Source of the DNA: Acanthacorydalis orientalis
Lineage: Eukaryota; Arthropoda; Insecta; Megaloptera; Corydalidae
Length of the DNA: 64,000 nucleotides
NCBI GenBank assembly: GCA_034766995.1
Contig: CM068318.1
Coordinates: 30,497,103 to 30,561,102 of the forward strand
Reading direction: 5' to 3'
This document shows positions 35,743 to 48,830 of the stretch, in pieces. Position 1 is the first letter of the stretch. Each line of letters starts with the position of its first letter. Both the position numbers and the translations under genes were made by a program. The notes under the pieces are model-generated. The model saw only the letters and a list, made by a program, of their open reading frames with translations, made no database searches and had not been told where the DNA came from.

Positions 35743-36734
35743 CACCTAACCTTCAATTTACACAATACTTGAATTGCACGGTTTCGGTTTAACACTATTG
35801 AAAGAATTTGGAAAAAGTTCTATTAACGCCGTAATATTTCTGTTTGAAATGGTCACAGAATTGCAACAAAAATGTTTTAAAACACTCGTGCGCATTTAAA
35901 AAAGCTCTCCATTTACACTGTTGTGCAAAACAATAAGAACACACGCCACTGTAAAGATTTTCTTGCATCCTAACGATAACAGAAACTCTCAACTTGAATT
36001 CAAACTCTCAATTCTCAACTGATATGGTTTTAAGTGGATATAACATTCTAATATTAAAGAACAAATTTTATGACATCACAGGACTGGCACATTTAGTAGG
36101 ATAATATGGCTTCTACTGAACTTGAAAAATTAATGGCGGATAGCGAATTTAATTAAGATGAATTTGTAGAAATGGTTATTAATTCCATATCCAGTGAATC
36201 TAAAAGTGATTGCGATGAACCAGTTTCAACATTTACTGCAAATATTATAGGTAAAGGAATTACACTGCCTAAAGAACTGAAAGATTTCTTCACTGAGAAT
36301 AATCGAAACATCGAAAGAAGTTCAACATTTGGAAGAGACTTGCCTACTTGTTTAACTCAATATCAGGAACTTTATAAGGAGTTGGGTAAAGATTTGAAAC
36401 AATTTTTGATAAATGATTTTATTAGAACAATTCCCGCCATGCCTTTGGAAAATGTATTAGAGAAGTAAAGATGTGAATAGAACAGAAATGAAGAGAAAAT
36501 TGACATATGAAGATGATACAGAATGAACACTTTATTTATTCGTTTTTAATTTTTTTCGAATTAATGTGTAAAATATATTCTTTAGTTTTATTAAAAATAA
36601 ATAATATTTTCTTATTGCGGGTTTATAGAACCTATCCCTTACTTTTAATATGAGATGTGGACTCGAATTACACATTTCGATTTACACGGTACCTTTAGGG
36701 AACCAATTTACCATCTAAATCGAGGATTAGGTAT

Positions 36735-36740
<6 letters not shown>
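35743..36740 (+). mobile_element. pogo/Tigger-like element, internally deleted
   Basis: The left end (CCTAACCTTCAATTTACACA) and the inverted right end (…GTAAATTGG…TAAATCGAGGATTAGG) match over about 16 bp, and both contain the ATTTACAC words typical of arthropod pogo-like elements. Between them only the C-terminal part of a transposase remains: near 36106 MASTELEKLMADSEFN, then a TAA, and an open frame 36172-36468 ending in YKELGKDLKQFLINDF and IPAMPLENVLEK. This acidic to basic tail resembles the region after the DDE domain of Tigger/pogo proteins. The CENP-B-like DNA-binding part and DDE core are deleted. Confidence 0.5.
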
Positions 36741-36776
<36 letters not shown>

Positions 36777-36777
36777 T

Positions 36778-37530
36778 TTACAAGGGAAGTTTGAAAAGTT
36801 CGCAAGCTGATAATGTAATATCGTAATTTTCTTTTAAGAATTGCATTAATTTTTAAATATATTTTTTTTGTTCAAGTTCAACATATTTTGTTCATTATCT
36901 CATTTGTATCAATATCCAATTCAGAAAATCAGATTCCTCAAGGACATCAAAAAAACCGTTTACTGACGATTTTAATTCATCATTTGAAGAAATTGATTGT
37001 ACCCAATTTTCTGGGTTTAGAAGTAGATGAAACCCAGATGGAATCGAACTAATTGATACGCCGAATGGAGTAGAAAATCGTACTTCAATTTGCCTTTATT
37101 TCAAAATAATATTAAATTGTTTTTTTGCTCAGTTGTTAGCAAATGTAGCACATATCTTGCAAATAGCTTTTTTATACTTGATTTTTTTAGTTAGAATTTT
37201 AAATAATCGTTCATCTGACAATACCACAGCTTGAGTAATTTCAGACATTTCATCGTTGATTCTCTAGAATAATATCGTGCATCTTATAACTTCTGATGCC
37301 GTTGTAGATTTTAAACATCCCTTACGGACGTCATCTTTCAAAGTTGTACGATCATGTACAAAATCTGCAGTGCATTTTTTTCTACTTGTAAATAAAGGTG
37401 AACTATCATTCAACACATTCTTCTATCCGTTGAAAATTTCTCTCTTTTATACAAAATTAAACACTGCAAGATATTCAATTTTATCAATTTTAAAAAACAC
37501 TCTGATCTGAATTTATTTAAGGAACTGTTA
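36778..37530 (-). mobile_element. mariner, internally deleted
   Basis: Read from 37530 down, the minus strand gives RTTLKDDVRKG, KSTTASEVI, and RLFKILTKKIKYKKAICKIC (the two helix-turn-helix parts of a mariner; compare SRTTL.DD.R.GRP.SAT…HKIL.E.L…K.CA.W). It then jumps to the C-terminal region: HLLLNPENWVQSISSNDELK, SSVNGFFDVLEESDFLN, and TKYVELEQKKYI (compare HLF..L..W…F.SNDE…V..YF..LEES.F..GI..LE.RWTKC..L.GDYVE). The catalytic core is missing. The end near 36778 is CAAGGGAAGTTTGAAAAGTT. It belongs to a further mariner lineage. Confidence 0.7.
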
Positions 37531-37660
37531 TAATAAAATAACAGATCGACTTAAAATTTCATAGTTCTTCATAAGACACATTTGCAAATACAATGTAGTA
37601 AAAATGTTAAACATATCACCAACATCTATATGCCAGGTCAAGAAATTTTTACCTTTGTGT

Positions 37661-37664
<4 letters not shown>

Positions 37665-37719
<55 letters not shown>

Positions 37720-37739
37720 TATATACATATATATACATA

Positions 37740-37774
<35 letters not shown>

Positions 37775-37780
37775 ATATTC
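37665..37780. repeat. (TA)n microsatellite, interrupted
   Basis: TA units with TATGCATA, TACATA and TAAATA breaks. Confidence 0.95.
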
Positions 37781-37958
37781 TCCCTCTACTTGTCTTTAAT
37801 ATCTTTACAGTCAAGATTAAGATATTACTGATCTAAAATACTTAATAAATCAGCAGGAAAACTTTGTACAAAGTCAAACGTATGTTTGTATTAGTAATTT
37901 AAAATCAGTATTATTGAGAGATGTATGAATATTTTAATAATAATCACACAGACAAATG

Positions 37959-37959
<1 letters not shown>

Positions 37960-38000
<41 letters not shown>
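37960..38000. repeat. (CA)n(TA)n microsatellite
   Basis: A short compound tract. Confidence 0.93.
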
Positions 38001-38003
<3 letters not shown>

Positions 38004-38539
38004 TTGTGAGACAAAAACACGTTTGTCTGTGAGAGGAGGAATATACAATTTAAAATAGATCAAAAATTATTATATTGTAAAAATATATTTTAAATATTCT
38101 TTATTTTTAAATAAATGCATTAGACTAAATAAAAGAGATATGGTTAATCTATAAGAGTTACCTACATGACATTGTCTAGATTGATATGTTTATTAAAATA
38201 ATTAATTGAAAAAAAGATGTTATTTCAATTATTATGTTACTTTTGACTAACTTTTAACTTTAAATATATTGTTTGACTAATAAAAATTTTACACACGAGG
38301 TTATAATTTTTGAAAAGGAGATAGTAGAAAGTTTTACGTATACACATTGTGCGTAATCATGTATAACTGTTCTTTTCATTTGTTTAGTTGTAGAGGATAC
38401 TTTAAAGTCAAATCAATTATAAAGCTATATACATAAAATATTTGTACGCTTAAAAAAGATACTGACATTGAATTCCATCAAAGATATTCATTCATAACTT
38501 AAAATTTTTGTAGTGGTTATTGTGTAGACAGACCTACTC

Positions 38540-38990
38540 TTTGAGTAAAAATTAAAAATTTTGATCTTGACAACACCTATTTCAATTACGAACCTAGTTC
38601 GAGCAGACTTATAATTGCAAATGATCAAATTTATCAATCCAATGTTGATTCTCAAATCAAAGAAATAGTCAAGATGTCATTACAGGAAAACACGGAATTG
38701 ATAAAGATAAAATACGTTATATCAAACACATTTTAGGTTACGTAATATTCGTCCTTTTTGAGTATCATGGTTATTGATCCAAAAAATGAAATACAAACGA
38801 TATGGCATATACCGGTTAATTATAGATTAAATCGTAATCTCAAAATAAGGAATTGAGACTGCAATGACCAAATGGTTTTTACTGCGAAATACTTGGATGG
38901 AGAAACAAATAACAGATTATTCACTTATAAAATGAAAAAAATGAGTTTCCCGTTAACAGAAATGTATAGGTAATAGTAGTATTGATAATC
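38540..38990 (+). pseudogene. possible decayed coding remnant, unknown
   Basis: A plus-strand frame of about 66 codons (ending near 38735) includes DLDNTYFNYEPSSSRLIIAN and QIKEIVKMSLQENTELIKIK. After two stops, the same region shows SIMVIDPKNEIQTIWHIPVN and YRLNRNLKIRN. The amino-acid mix is more balanced than expected from the background. No domain is recognised; the second block faintly recalls reverse transcriptase palm starts (…VDYR.LN…), but this is weak. Confidence 0.22.
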
Positions 38991-39194
38991 ATTTGAAAGA
39001 TCATATTGCAAGCTTTTTATTTTGGTTCCATTTCAATTTCAAAACTTTTGAGAAACTATTCATTCAGAACTTCTTTTGCACTTTTCATCCATTCTTTGTA
39101 TATTATATAACATAAAATACCATATTTGAAAATAAATTATGGCAAAAGTAACTGAATATTTTGAATTACACCATTGTCTCACCCAATAATATTA

Positions 39195-40030
39195 TTCAAA
39201 TATATATACCATATATCTCGATGTATAAGATGACCCCTAAAACCCGAAAATTCTCGAAAAAATATAAGATGTTTTGTACGCCCAATAAAAAAACAGAAAC
39301 TTTAAAACAACATGAAGAACTTATTGCGCTTATATAGACATTAAATTCTTTATTTTAAAAAAAGGAACTTAAACTTTTATATATGACATAAATTCATTGT
39401 ATAATTCATTTTTTATATATATTTTTTTAATAAAATACTTTTGCTTATAGACCCCAGTTTTATTTGTCATCCGAGTCTTAAATTTCATGAAGCACATTTA
39501 TTGTTTAAATTTTCGTTGTACAGGTCGAGATCCAAACCTGTTGAGTCACCTTCATTTTCATCGTCATCAGTGTCCCATTATAGATTATCTTCCGTATCAT
39601 CCATAGTGTTAAAGATCACTTTTTGAACGGCACTTTTTGAATGATTTGATTACACTCTACTATTACCTTATCCCACGCTTTGATCACGAAATCACACAGT
39701 ATATCAAATGATGGAGCTAACACCTCAACACCCATTGCTTGTAAATGTTTTTTCGCCTACCAACATCCAATTGTTGTATTCTTCTAATGTCATATCCTTC
39801 TCGACACAAGGCGTGCACTATGTTTCGATATACAGTATGTCAAAACAAGGTGATTCCCCGAATTTCTTTTTTTGAAATTTTAAATCAAAAAAATGTAATT
39901 TCTTTAATTTTGATTTTGGGTATAATCTTGTATTATAACATATAAAAAAAGTGTTCGACTCAAGATATATTTTTATCTTCAAATTTCGACCTCGACTTAT
40001 ATGTAAGTCGCTTTAACGCCGTGATTTACA
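39195..40030 (-). mobile_element. pogo/Tigger-like element, decayed (second family)
   Basis: The left end CTCGATGTATAAGATGACCCC and the right end, read inverted (CTTACATATAAGTCGAGGTCG), are of the pogo type often seen in arthropods. On the minus strand, the C-terminal transposase region is readable: VLAPSFDILCDFVIKAWDKV, CNQIIQKVPFK, then an acidic tail MDDTEDNL…WDTDDDENEGDS. This is the usual order in Tigger/pogo proteins (end of DDE domain, then an acidic C terminus). Stops interrupt the frame and the N-terminal part is missing. A long TA tract abuts the right end. Confidence 0.5.

Positions 40031-40118
<88 letters not shown>
40031..40118. repeat. pure (TA)n tract, 88 bp
   Basis: An uninterrupted TA tract lying between the ends of two transposons. 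Confidence 0.97.
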
Positions 40119-40121
<3 letters not shown>

Positions 40122-40560
40122 GTGTACCAATTAATTCATTGCGTTTTTTATAGAAAATCAATGTTAACAGAAAAATAGAATAAATTTCAATTCACAAAAT
40201 ATTCCAAATTATTTTGTATAATTGCTCCATCTGTCGGATAACTGACGAATCCCTTATCAAAAAATAAATGGCGGCCTTAAGTCGATGAAGTGGTAATGCA
40301 TTTTCGGAATTTTTTCATTGTTTAGCTTCCTTTGCATATTTTATGCGTCAGAACACTTTCCCCCAAAGACGAGTGAATCATTCCCTCAGCTTCGGCAACA
40401 TTTTTTTCAACTAAAATGTAAAAAATTCGCAAAGTTTATTATGCTGTTTTTCGAATGCCATCATGTTCACTACCGCTTCGTGAGATTATACCAACTGTTT
40501 GGTCAAGATATAATAGTACAGTGTTTTTAAACCTCAAAGTTCAAAATCCTAAAATGATGA
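40119..40560 (-). mobile_element. mariner transposase 3' end, decayed
   Basis: On the minus strand this is a second copy of the sequence at 370-665. Reading across frames gives ALPLHRLKAAI, FDKGFVSYPTDGAI, IQNNLEYFVN, which corresponds to the mariner tail (…GI..LPDRW.K.I.NNG.YF). The terminus, GAATTAATTGGTACACTTC, is shared with the first copy. A further 100-bp block to the right (around 40350-40450) also belongs to it. Catalytic motifs are absent. Confidence 0.6.
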
Positions 40561-40564
40561 AAAA

Positions 40565-40625
40565 TATTTTCATTTAAAACAGAATTATAATTGATTCTAT
40601 ATAAAGGCAACGAATTATTTTTCAC

Positions 40626-40665
<40 letters not shown>

Positions 40666-41615
40666 TGTGTGTATGTATGTATGTGAGTACGTATGTATGT
40701 ATGTTTTTATTAATTTCAATTTAAACATTTTATATTCATTCTTGTTATATTATGATAACTAATAAAGAAGTATCTACTTCATATTGACCGTATATTCATT
40801 TTTTCGTAATTAATGCCTGCACACGTTGTGGCATTTAATAATTTTTATGAAATTATTCTCATCGGAGAATGCTAATTTTTATGTCTCTTGCGAAATATTA
40901 TCCTACAGTATAATGAAAGCACTTTTAATCACATTTAGATTACTGTTAATCGCAAACATATACAAACTCATTTCAAAAATACTGAATGGAATTCAGTTGG
41001 AAATGATTGTGTATAATAATTAATTGTGTACTTGAAGAATACATAATACATAAAGAAATAATGAAATAAATATTACGATAGTAAAATTGTTTATGATTTA
41101 ATTATATATATATATATATATATATTATAATATATTAAAATATTACTAATAAAATCTTTTTCACAAATGAACTGTTTTTCAGTACATTAATTCAATAAAA
41201 GTTTCTGATCAAAAATATTCAATGAATGATTATTGATTGTTGCTTTTGTGCACCTCGATGACTATTCTATCCCCAGAACATGAGGATTTTCTTTACTATT
41301 GCTCTGAAGATAATAGTGGCATCAAATCCGGATAAGCAACAATTATAATTATCAGTTTACATTTAATTAATATTTCCTAAATGTTTTTTTATGGTTTGTG
41401 AAGTGAGAAAACAATTAACTTGTTGAAGTATATTTAATCACAATATCGAAACTGTCTCATATAGCAAACGTTTAAGTTGATCTGATTTTTTACTATAATT
41501 GAACAATGTAATAATTAGTACACATATATGCCTGTCACTAGGTTTATTTATATTTTCTATACGAGTATTCGAAGAATTAATAGTAAATATGCATAACAAA
41601 CTCTAATTATGCATA
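40565..41615. other. AT-rich sequence with TA tracts
   Basis: TA tracts lie at about 40630-40662 and 41103-41127, the first followed by GTATGTATGTATG units. The piece 41265-41340 (CTCTGAAGATAATAGTGGCAT) is weakly similar to 46120-46160. Confidence 0.4.
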
Positions 41616-41617
41616 TA

Positions 41618-42172
41618 TTAGGTTAGTAGAAAAATAATTACGGTTTTTATTTTCTGAAATCTAACCTTAATTCTTTTCAATTAAAATGTAATTTCATTGT
41701 GTTCATGTTAATATCATTTTTTGGACTGTATTTTAGTAACGTCGACTTTGGTTTTATTGTTAATTTTGCTTCAAATTGGGTTTGAATTAAAGATGGAAAA
41801 GAAGCAAATAAGAGCAAATTTTTATATCAGCTCAAAACGAGTGGTAAAGCAGCAGAAACTGTTCGTAAGCTAAACGATACTGTTGATGTGAATATTGCTA
41901 AAGAATGTACGGTGAAATGGTGATCCCAAAAATTTTTGCTGAGGATGAGAGCGTTGAAAATGAAGAAGGTCGAGGGTGTTCTTCTTTAGTTGATAACGAC
42001 GAACTTAAGGCGTTAGTTGAATCATAACCACACCAAAAATTCGAGTTTGCATAAAAGGTAGGTGTTTCACACAACAGTTTTGAACCACATAAAACAGCTA
42101 GAAAAATTAAAAAAGAGAAAAATATATATGAATTTGAAAGCCATAACCATAATTATTTTTCTACCAACTTAA
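41618..42172 (+). mobile_element. cecropia-type mariner, catalytic domain deleted (group 3)
   Basis: A 555-bp element with inverted ends TTAGGTTAGTAGAAAAATAA and …ATTTTTCTACCAACTTAA. The plus strand carries the leader, an initiator segment (MEKKQIRA near 41792), and the DNA-binding region with AAETVRKLNDTVDVN, VDNDELKALVES and a segment like VGVSHNSFEPHK. It then passes to the shared 3' junction (KKEKNIYEFESHN). Stops and indels are present. It has the same structure as the copies at 33014, 44478 and 59704. Confidence 0.8.
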
Positions 42173-42174
42173 TA

Positions 42175-43285
42175 TATTGATCAATTTAAGTTATTTTGAT
42201 TATAAAATATAATATTTCTCACATTTACCAGTGTAAATGGTGAGTATACTCATATATAATTACAGGTTAATGTATCAAATTACTCTACTATATACATTAA
42301 ATATAATATTTACAATAACAAATAAAATAAATATATTTAAGAATGAGTTTTACTTTTAAATCAAATATAGTAAATCTCAAAATTTTTTAAAAACCAATTC
42401 AAAAAGCAGATACAATTTCGATTAAACTTGCTAGTGTAATCAATTCTGCATGTTTGTGGCATTTTATAATTTCGTTATAAACGCATTTTACTATGGAATA
42501 TATAATTTATCAAAGCGACATAAACGGATTAATTTTGATTGTACATGGAATCAAATTTAAATATAAATTCCACTTTTTTGTAATCAAATATTTGTTTCCA
42601 AATATAATTATAAACTATGTTTTATGCATGTTTTTCATTCAATTTAAATTGTCAACTATGAGTAGTTAAATAAAGAGTTTGAAAATATAAAAAATATTTT
42701 ACTATAAAAAAACCGTTTTACTTTATAGAAGTCAATAATAGGGAACCAATTTAAAGTTATCTGTTTATGTAAGCGAAATAATTTAACAAATTTTCATAGT
42801 TGATTTTACAGAATAAATTAAAATAGTTTACAAAAACGTTATAAAAAGATAATTGGAAATGACATTCCTTAAAGGTTGACATTCAGAAATAATTTTTTTA
42901 AATGAATTCAAATAACACCTTAAAAAATATATGATTAACAATAATATACTAGTGATCTGCATCTACTTTACTATATTTTGAAAATTTGAAAAAATTCAAA
43001 AATATTTTTGTTGTATATTTTAAAACAACTTTTTCCGCATAATATAAAATTTCAGTTCACGAGTGAATAACTGGTATTTATTTATGTCAATATAACTGCA
43101 TATATGACAGTTTTAATACTAGCATATCAAATTGTAATATGGATTTTCATTCATCTACGTGTAGAAACAGCAGGACACAAATAGCCATTGGCTTAATTTT
43201 CCCGATATTGTATATATCTATATATCTATATATGCATATACCTTTATATATATAAAATCAAAATAATCCACTAGAAATAAAAATT
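42175..43285. other. AT-rich sequence, nothing recognised
   Basis: No coding or mobile-element signature beyond low complexity is visible. Confidence 0.5.
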
Positions 43286-43289
43286 CAAT

Positions 43290-43500
43290 GACATCGACTT
43301 ATTTATTTAGAACGAGGTTTCTATGATACCAAAATATGTTGTTATATATAAAACAACTACGTTGCAATCTATCTGCGATAATGATTATATGGACATAATG
43401 AGTTTTAAAAAATATATTTATTGTTTCATTTAGTTACATATACATGCTTATAATTGACAAGTGGATCAGCGCGGCGAGCAGAGGGAAAGCCCCAAGGTGT
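43290..43500 (+). repeat. dispersed repeat (TTATAATTGACAAGTG family), copy 1
   Basis: A copy of a repeat also found at 50060-50330 and 53960-54310. Shared blocks are ATCGACTTATTTATTT, TTCTATGATACC, TTTATTGTTTCATTT.GTTACAT, GCTTATAATTGACAAGTGG, then a GC-rich end (CAGCGCGGCGAGC…AAGCCCC) and a TA tract. This copy is shorter in the GC-rich part. It is non-coding. The GC-rich end resembles Helitron-like termini, but it ends in a microsatellite and not CTRR. Confidence 0.7.
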
Positions 43501-43549
43501 GTATATATATATATATATATACGTATATATAAAAATATGTATATGTATA

Positions 43550-43611
<62 letters not shown>

Positions 43612-43621
43612 AATATATGTG

Positions 43622-43699
<78 letters not shown>

Positions 43700-43700
43700 A
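43500..43700. repeat. (TA)n/(TATG) microsatellite
   Basis: About 200 bp of TA units with GTA and AAATA interruptions, directly after the dispersed repeat. Confidence 0.97.
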
Positions 43701-43704
43701 AATA

Positions 43705-44475
43705 TTCTTAACTATCATAATTACCATTGTACTACTAATTTAATTTTTTTAGCATATGATTGAAGAAAATAATTTTTATAATACCATTTGTTTCAATTTT
43801 GTCAAACCAAATTTTTTTTTAAAAAAATATATGTATGAATAAGAATATTCCAAAATCGAAAGGGCATATTTTAGTTTATAAAATATTTATATTAAATATT
43901 TTATATCTTTTTGTTTGTATCATTGTATATATCAATTGTAAAAACATTTCTTTAAGATAATTTTTCTATATAATTCAGAGTAGAAAAGAAGTAAAATAAG
44001 TACCACAAAGTATTAAAAATATTTAGAAATAAATTGCAAAATAATTGTAAAATCAAAAAGTTTCATAGACTAGTTACGCAAATATTTCAATTAAGTGTTC
44101 CTTGAACGAATATACACTTAAAAAAAACGAATAAAATTGAACTTAAAATGTGTAAACAGGATAATTTGTATTTATCTAATGTGGAATTAAATAAACCATT
44201 AGATATATATTTCAGTTAAGGAAGGCATTACATTTTCAGAATTTACAGAATTTATATAACTTCTGAGAAAAAACGAAAGCATATTTTACAAAACTCACGT
44301 CCTGAGAGTCACTAATAGTTATAAAAATTAATAGTAGACTTATCTAAACCTTGACTAGTCAGAGTAAAACTAAAATAAGATTAGTTTTAATTTTTAAGCA
44401 TATAATGTATTTTAATATAATTATTTTTCTAATAATTTTTGTACACACAACATATGCTTAAATGTGTACAATTAG
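43705..44475. other. AT-rich sequence, nothing recognised
   Basis: No signature is visible. Confidence 0.5.
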
Positions 44476-44477
44476 TA

Positions 44478-44976
44478 TTAGGTTGGTATAAAAAAAATAC
44501 GGTTTATGACGTTCAAATTCATATACATTTTTCTAATTTAAGTGGTTTTAACTGATCCAGAACTGTTCGATAACTAACGCCTAAACTTTGTGCAAGCTCT
44601 TGAATTGTTGTGCGTGGTTTTAATTCAACTAACATCTTCAGTTGGTCGTTATGAACTAAAGAAGGACTTTTGAAACCACCATTTCAATGTACATTCCTAA
44701 ACACTACTCACACAAAAAACATCGTTTAGTTAACAAGAAGTTTCTTCTTCTTTACTATACGTTTTGAACTAATAAAAAAAACTATTATTGCTTTTTTCCA
44801 TCTTTAATTCAATATCTCGATTTAAATCCAAATAAATAATAAAACAAATGTTGATTTTACCAAAATATAAACTTAAAAATTATATTGACATGAACAAGAT
44901 GAAATAACACTCTCACTGAAAAAAATAAGGTTATAATACAGAAAACAAAAATCGCAACTATTTTACTACCAACCTA
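44478..44976 (-). mobile_element. cecropia-type mariner, catalytic domain deleted (group 3)
   Basis: A 499-bp element with ends TTAGGTTGGTATAAAAAAAA and …TATTTTACTACCAACCTAA. Minus-strand pieces are LNMLVELKPRTTIQELAQSL, GVSYRTVLDQLKPLKLEK and the shared 3' junction. Part of the helix-turn-helix region is deleted relative to the other copies. It is decayed by stops. Confidence 0.78.
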
Positions 44977-44979
44977 ATA

Positions 44980-47113
44980 TTTAGAATGATCAAGTAATGT
45001 ACAAGAATGTTATTTTTTCGTTTTATTTTTAGTTCAAGTAGATTTAAAAAATATAATTTCGTTAATTTTTTTCAGATGAAGATTTCTATCTTAGATATTG
45101 GTAGGATTCTTTTTATCACTTATTACAATACGTATCACAAATTAAAATATTTTTAAACTAGTTCACATTTAATTCAGTCATATTTGTAAATATTAACAAG
45201 AATAGCTTCATACGTAATTCATTTTTGGAACAATTAATAATTTACATTTAGTATAAAAAATAGCTAAATACATCCTCTTGTGATGCTATTATTACATCTG
45301 TTAATTTTTGAGTTTTACGAAATAGATACTATTCTAAATTTTGACTTATCGAAAGAAAAAATAAGCACGCCAAACTATTTAAATTATAGTAGACAAATAA
45401 GTTTACTCATAAAATTACTAGATATCTATGCAGTCACTATTACCATAAATACGGCTAGAAATCAGAACATGCAACCTGAAAATGTTGAAACATGATATAT
45501 GTTGATGCTCACAAACAATTTGTCGGAAACTGATGAGCTTGAAAATTAATAATGGACTTGTTATACCAATGCGATGATTATTAAAATATGCGATGGTGAA
45601 TACATAGACTGTAAAAAATTTAAATTTAATTGTTCGCTGCTCTCATTTAAAACATACGTACATACAAATATATGTAAACATACCAACGCTACTTAACTAA
45701 ACATAATTAAAACCAGAATGGCGAAGAAATAAAAATGCATCAGAAAAAAGGTTGGTTATCAAATTAAAAAATAAAATCAGAAAAATAAGAGAACTACTCA
45801 AAAAAAATCATAAGATAAAAAATCATCACATATATAGAGAACGAACAATTTATTATAAAAAATGTAATTTGGTACTGCACACAAGATAATAAAATCCGTA
45901 GTATATTCAAATTTGAAAATTAAATCTTATCACATTATAGTTTCTCAGAATTTAAGAAAATGTTGTAAATAATAAACATTTAAATTGGAATTTTTCCGAC
46001 TTAAATTATATCTTTCCAAAAAAATGGTGAGAATAATGATGAGAACAATTATCTAAAGATGATGGAGATGTTCTCATCTTCAAAGCGTCTAGTGTAGAAA
46101 AATTGGAATTTTTTCTGTACACTCTGAAGATGATATTGCTATCAAAATTCGCATAAGAATCAATCAAAAATTGTAAATAATTACTGAACATTTTTGAATA
46201 AAAAATATTTCTTTTCGGTTTATGGGGCGAAGAAAATTCATTTGTGAAAGTGAATTTATCCACAGTGTCAAAGCTCTATCGTAAGTCATTTGCAATTTTT
46301 TGTCATATTCTTTGATTTTTGTACATTTAACTACATAATGCTAATAAATATTTATGTTATTATACTTTGATATACTAAATTATTTTTAAAAAAAAAAAAA
46401 TAATAAAAAGTAATAGTAAATAATATTTTTTTCTTTTAATCGAATTTTATAAAAACAATTTCGTTACATGCATCTTTCAATTTATCAATATCTGATTCTA
46501 TAAATAATTAACTACAAAAATATCTCCCTTTACCCACAATAAACATACATAAAATAATTGTTTAAATAGACACATTTAGTGAAAAAACGAAAAGTAAGTA
46601 TTAAAATTGCATTTCAGAGAAAAGTTTCTTTCAATCAAAAATTACCAATAATTTATTAAATGATTTTTAGTAAAAAAATTTTTTTGTGACTTGTGGGAAG
46701 AGAAAATAATTTGTATGAGTTAATTTAATCATTGTAAGAACTGTATTGGAGCAAATTTAATAACAATTTATGCATCCTCTTTTGTTCATAGTAAATTGTT
46801 TAAAATAATATAAATTTTCAAAATTCTTCTCACAACACTTTCGATGAATTTCAGTTTTTGCATTGCATTTTGTTTAGAAATACTTTCAATAACAAAGCTT
46901 TATATCAATATATATTTTATTGAGACTGGGTACTTCTTTATCTAGTGACATTTTTAATTATAAACTGACAATTAACTAAAAATTTCTAATGTATTTTTTT
47001 TAAATCTACGAGAAAAAGTTAACTACAATATATTGCACATTAAAATTTGGTATGTGAATAAAATGTACAATTAAAGATTTTATCGCACTACATCACAAAC
47101 TCTAAGTGCCCAC

Positions 47114-47162
<49 letters not shown>

Positions 47163-47590
47163 CTTAAGCTATGAAATGGATTTGTCATGAAATTCATCAC
47201 TATGAAAAGAAAGCATAAAAAAGGTTTGGACTTGATGCTTTCTACAAATACACTTGTTTATACTATATAATTTTTCTAAACATGTAAGTGTACTCGTATA
47301 TATATATATATATATAGATAGATATAGATATAGATATATAATATATTAGATTCTATCAGTTTTCTGGTGAATGAATACTTCTTTGAAAAATTATTTCCTT
47401 TCATTTGAGTGCTGTTTATTTTTTCCATATCGAAGTACAACATACAGTTACAAAAATATTTGTGGATCTATATCTACCTATCTATATCTGTATATATATA
47501 TATGCACATATATAAGAATCCATATTTATTTAGAAAAAAATCATAGTATTGATGTCATTTGATATTTGTTTGATTTTGATTCTAAAGAAA
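44980..47590. other. AT-rich sequence with a few open frames and TA tracts
   Basis: Frames at 45280-45495 (plus) and 46006-46263 (minus, 85 codons) have no recognisable domain. The block around 46120-46160 (CTCTGAAGATGATATTGCTA) is weakly similar to 41303-41338 and may be a shared old repeat. TA tracts lie at about 47117-47159 and 47298-47345, the latter with GATA units. Confidence 0.4.
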
Positions 47591-47920
47591 CGGTAAAATC
47601 TATACAGTACAAGAGAAAATCGTTGAAGCAGAGCAGACCAACGCAAGCACATTCTTCGTTTGTTATCTGTACGTTTCGATTGAACATTTGTATTTGGTCG
47701 AACGTATATATTCACATGTGCATGTATTTGTTAGTAACGTACCGTACTATTCGACTGCTTTCCTTTTTTGCTTTGGATTCATAATGGAATTCCTGCTATT
47801 ATTCAACGGGTTGTATCGGTGCATCGGGAGCCGTTCTTTCGAACGTCGGCGGACGATCGTTCGGTACTTTGATTTTATCTCTAAAACATTATGCATTTCA
47901 GTTTATTTGTAATCTTTTGT
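47590..47920 (+). other. G+C-richer island, possible 5' exon
   Basis: The stretch is clearly less A/T-rich than its flanks and ends with a short frame from the ATG at 47784: MEFLLLFNGLYRCIGSRSFE, then RRRTIVRYFDF, stopping near 47912. The first ten residues could be a short hydrophobic start. Neither promoter words nor splice sites are convincing. It may be a small exon, a regulatory island or chance. Confidence 0.25.
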
Positions 47921-48339
47921 AGAATGCGTCGAGAATATATACTTGAATGTATAAATATTTCGTATATGGAAATAGTTATAGATTAAATCGGGCATTAATT
48001 GGATAGTTTCTATTCGACTGTATTTATTGTATTATATACCATTGGGTTAAATATGAAATACTATTATGAATATTGTTGTATTTCCTTTATTATCAATTTT
48101 ATACCTTTTGAAGAAATGATTACATCAAGTATTATAGTTATTACTATTTGATATATTTGATTTAAATTTATCTTATGAATTTATTTACAGTTAATTGATA
48201 TTTGATAATATTGACCACTAATCAGTTTAAAAATTTCATATTAAAAATACTAACATAATAATAAGATTATGATTTTATATGTGCCAAAATTTTAAAAATT
48301 AAATCGCTAATAAATTTTAAAAAGCATAAATAGTATTAG

Positions 48340-48771
48340 GTTTTCTACATAAAATGACCAGGTTTAGTAAAATTTTCAATAATGAAAACAGCGAATAAAA
48401 TATGCTAATCAAAATAAGCAATAACACAATTTATATATTTGTTCCAACAAAATACCAATGAATTTATGACATTTTCCTAATAAATCTAAACTCATAAAAG
48501 AGATTAATTTTTCAAGGTCGTTTTTAACTACTATTCTGTGTGTTTTCTCAACTTGAAAGTAATGTAGATTTTCAAGAAGCGGTACTTAATTGGTGACTGG
48601 TCTTATGATTTTTCTATAAAAGAGGTAAAGAATGCCATACTACAACTAACGCAACTTCTAAACCATCGTTTTGAAGATATTCGGCCAAGTGTTTTCAAAG
48701 AACATTATGATGTCTTATCTACTAATTGGTAGACTACTGCTTGCATAAAATTTGTGAATTTGGTAAAAATC

Positions 48772-48830
<59 letters not shown>

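Noticed and set aside
46006..46263. 85-codon minus-strand frame
   Set aside because: Non-ATG support is poor, composition is Ser/Phe/Asn-rich and a short part is similar to 41303-41338, so it is more likely part of an old repeat.
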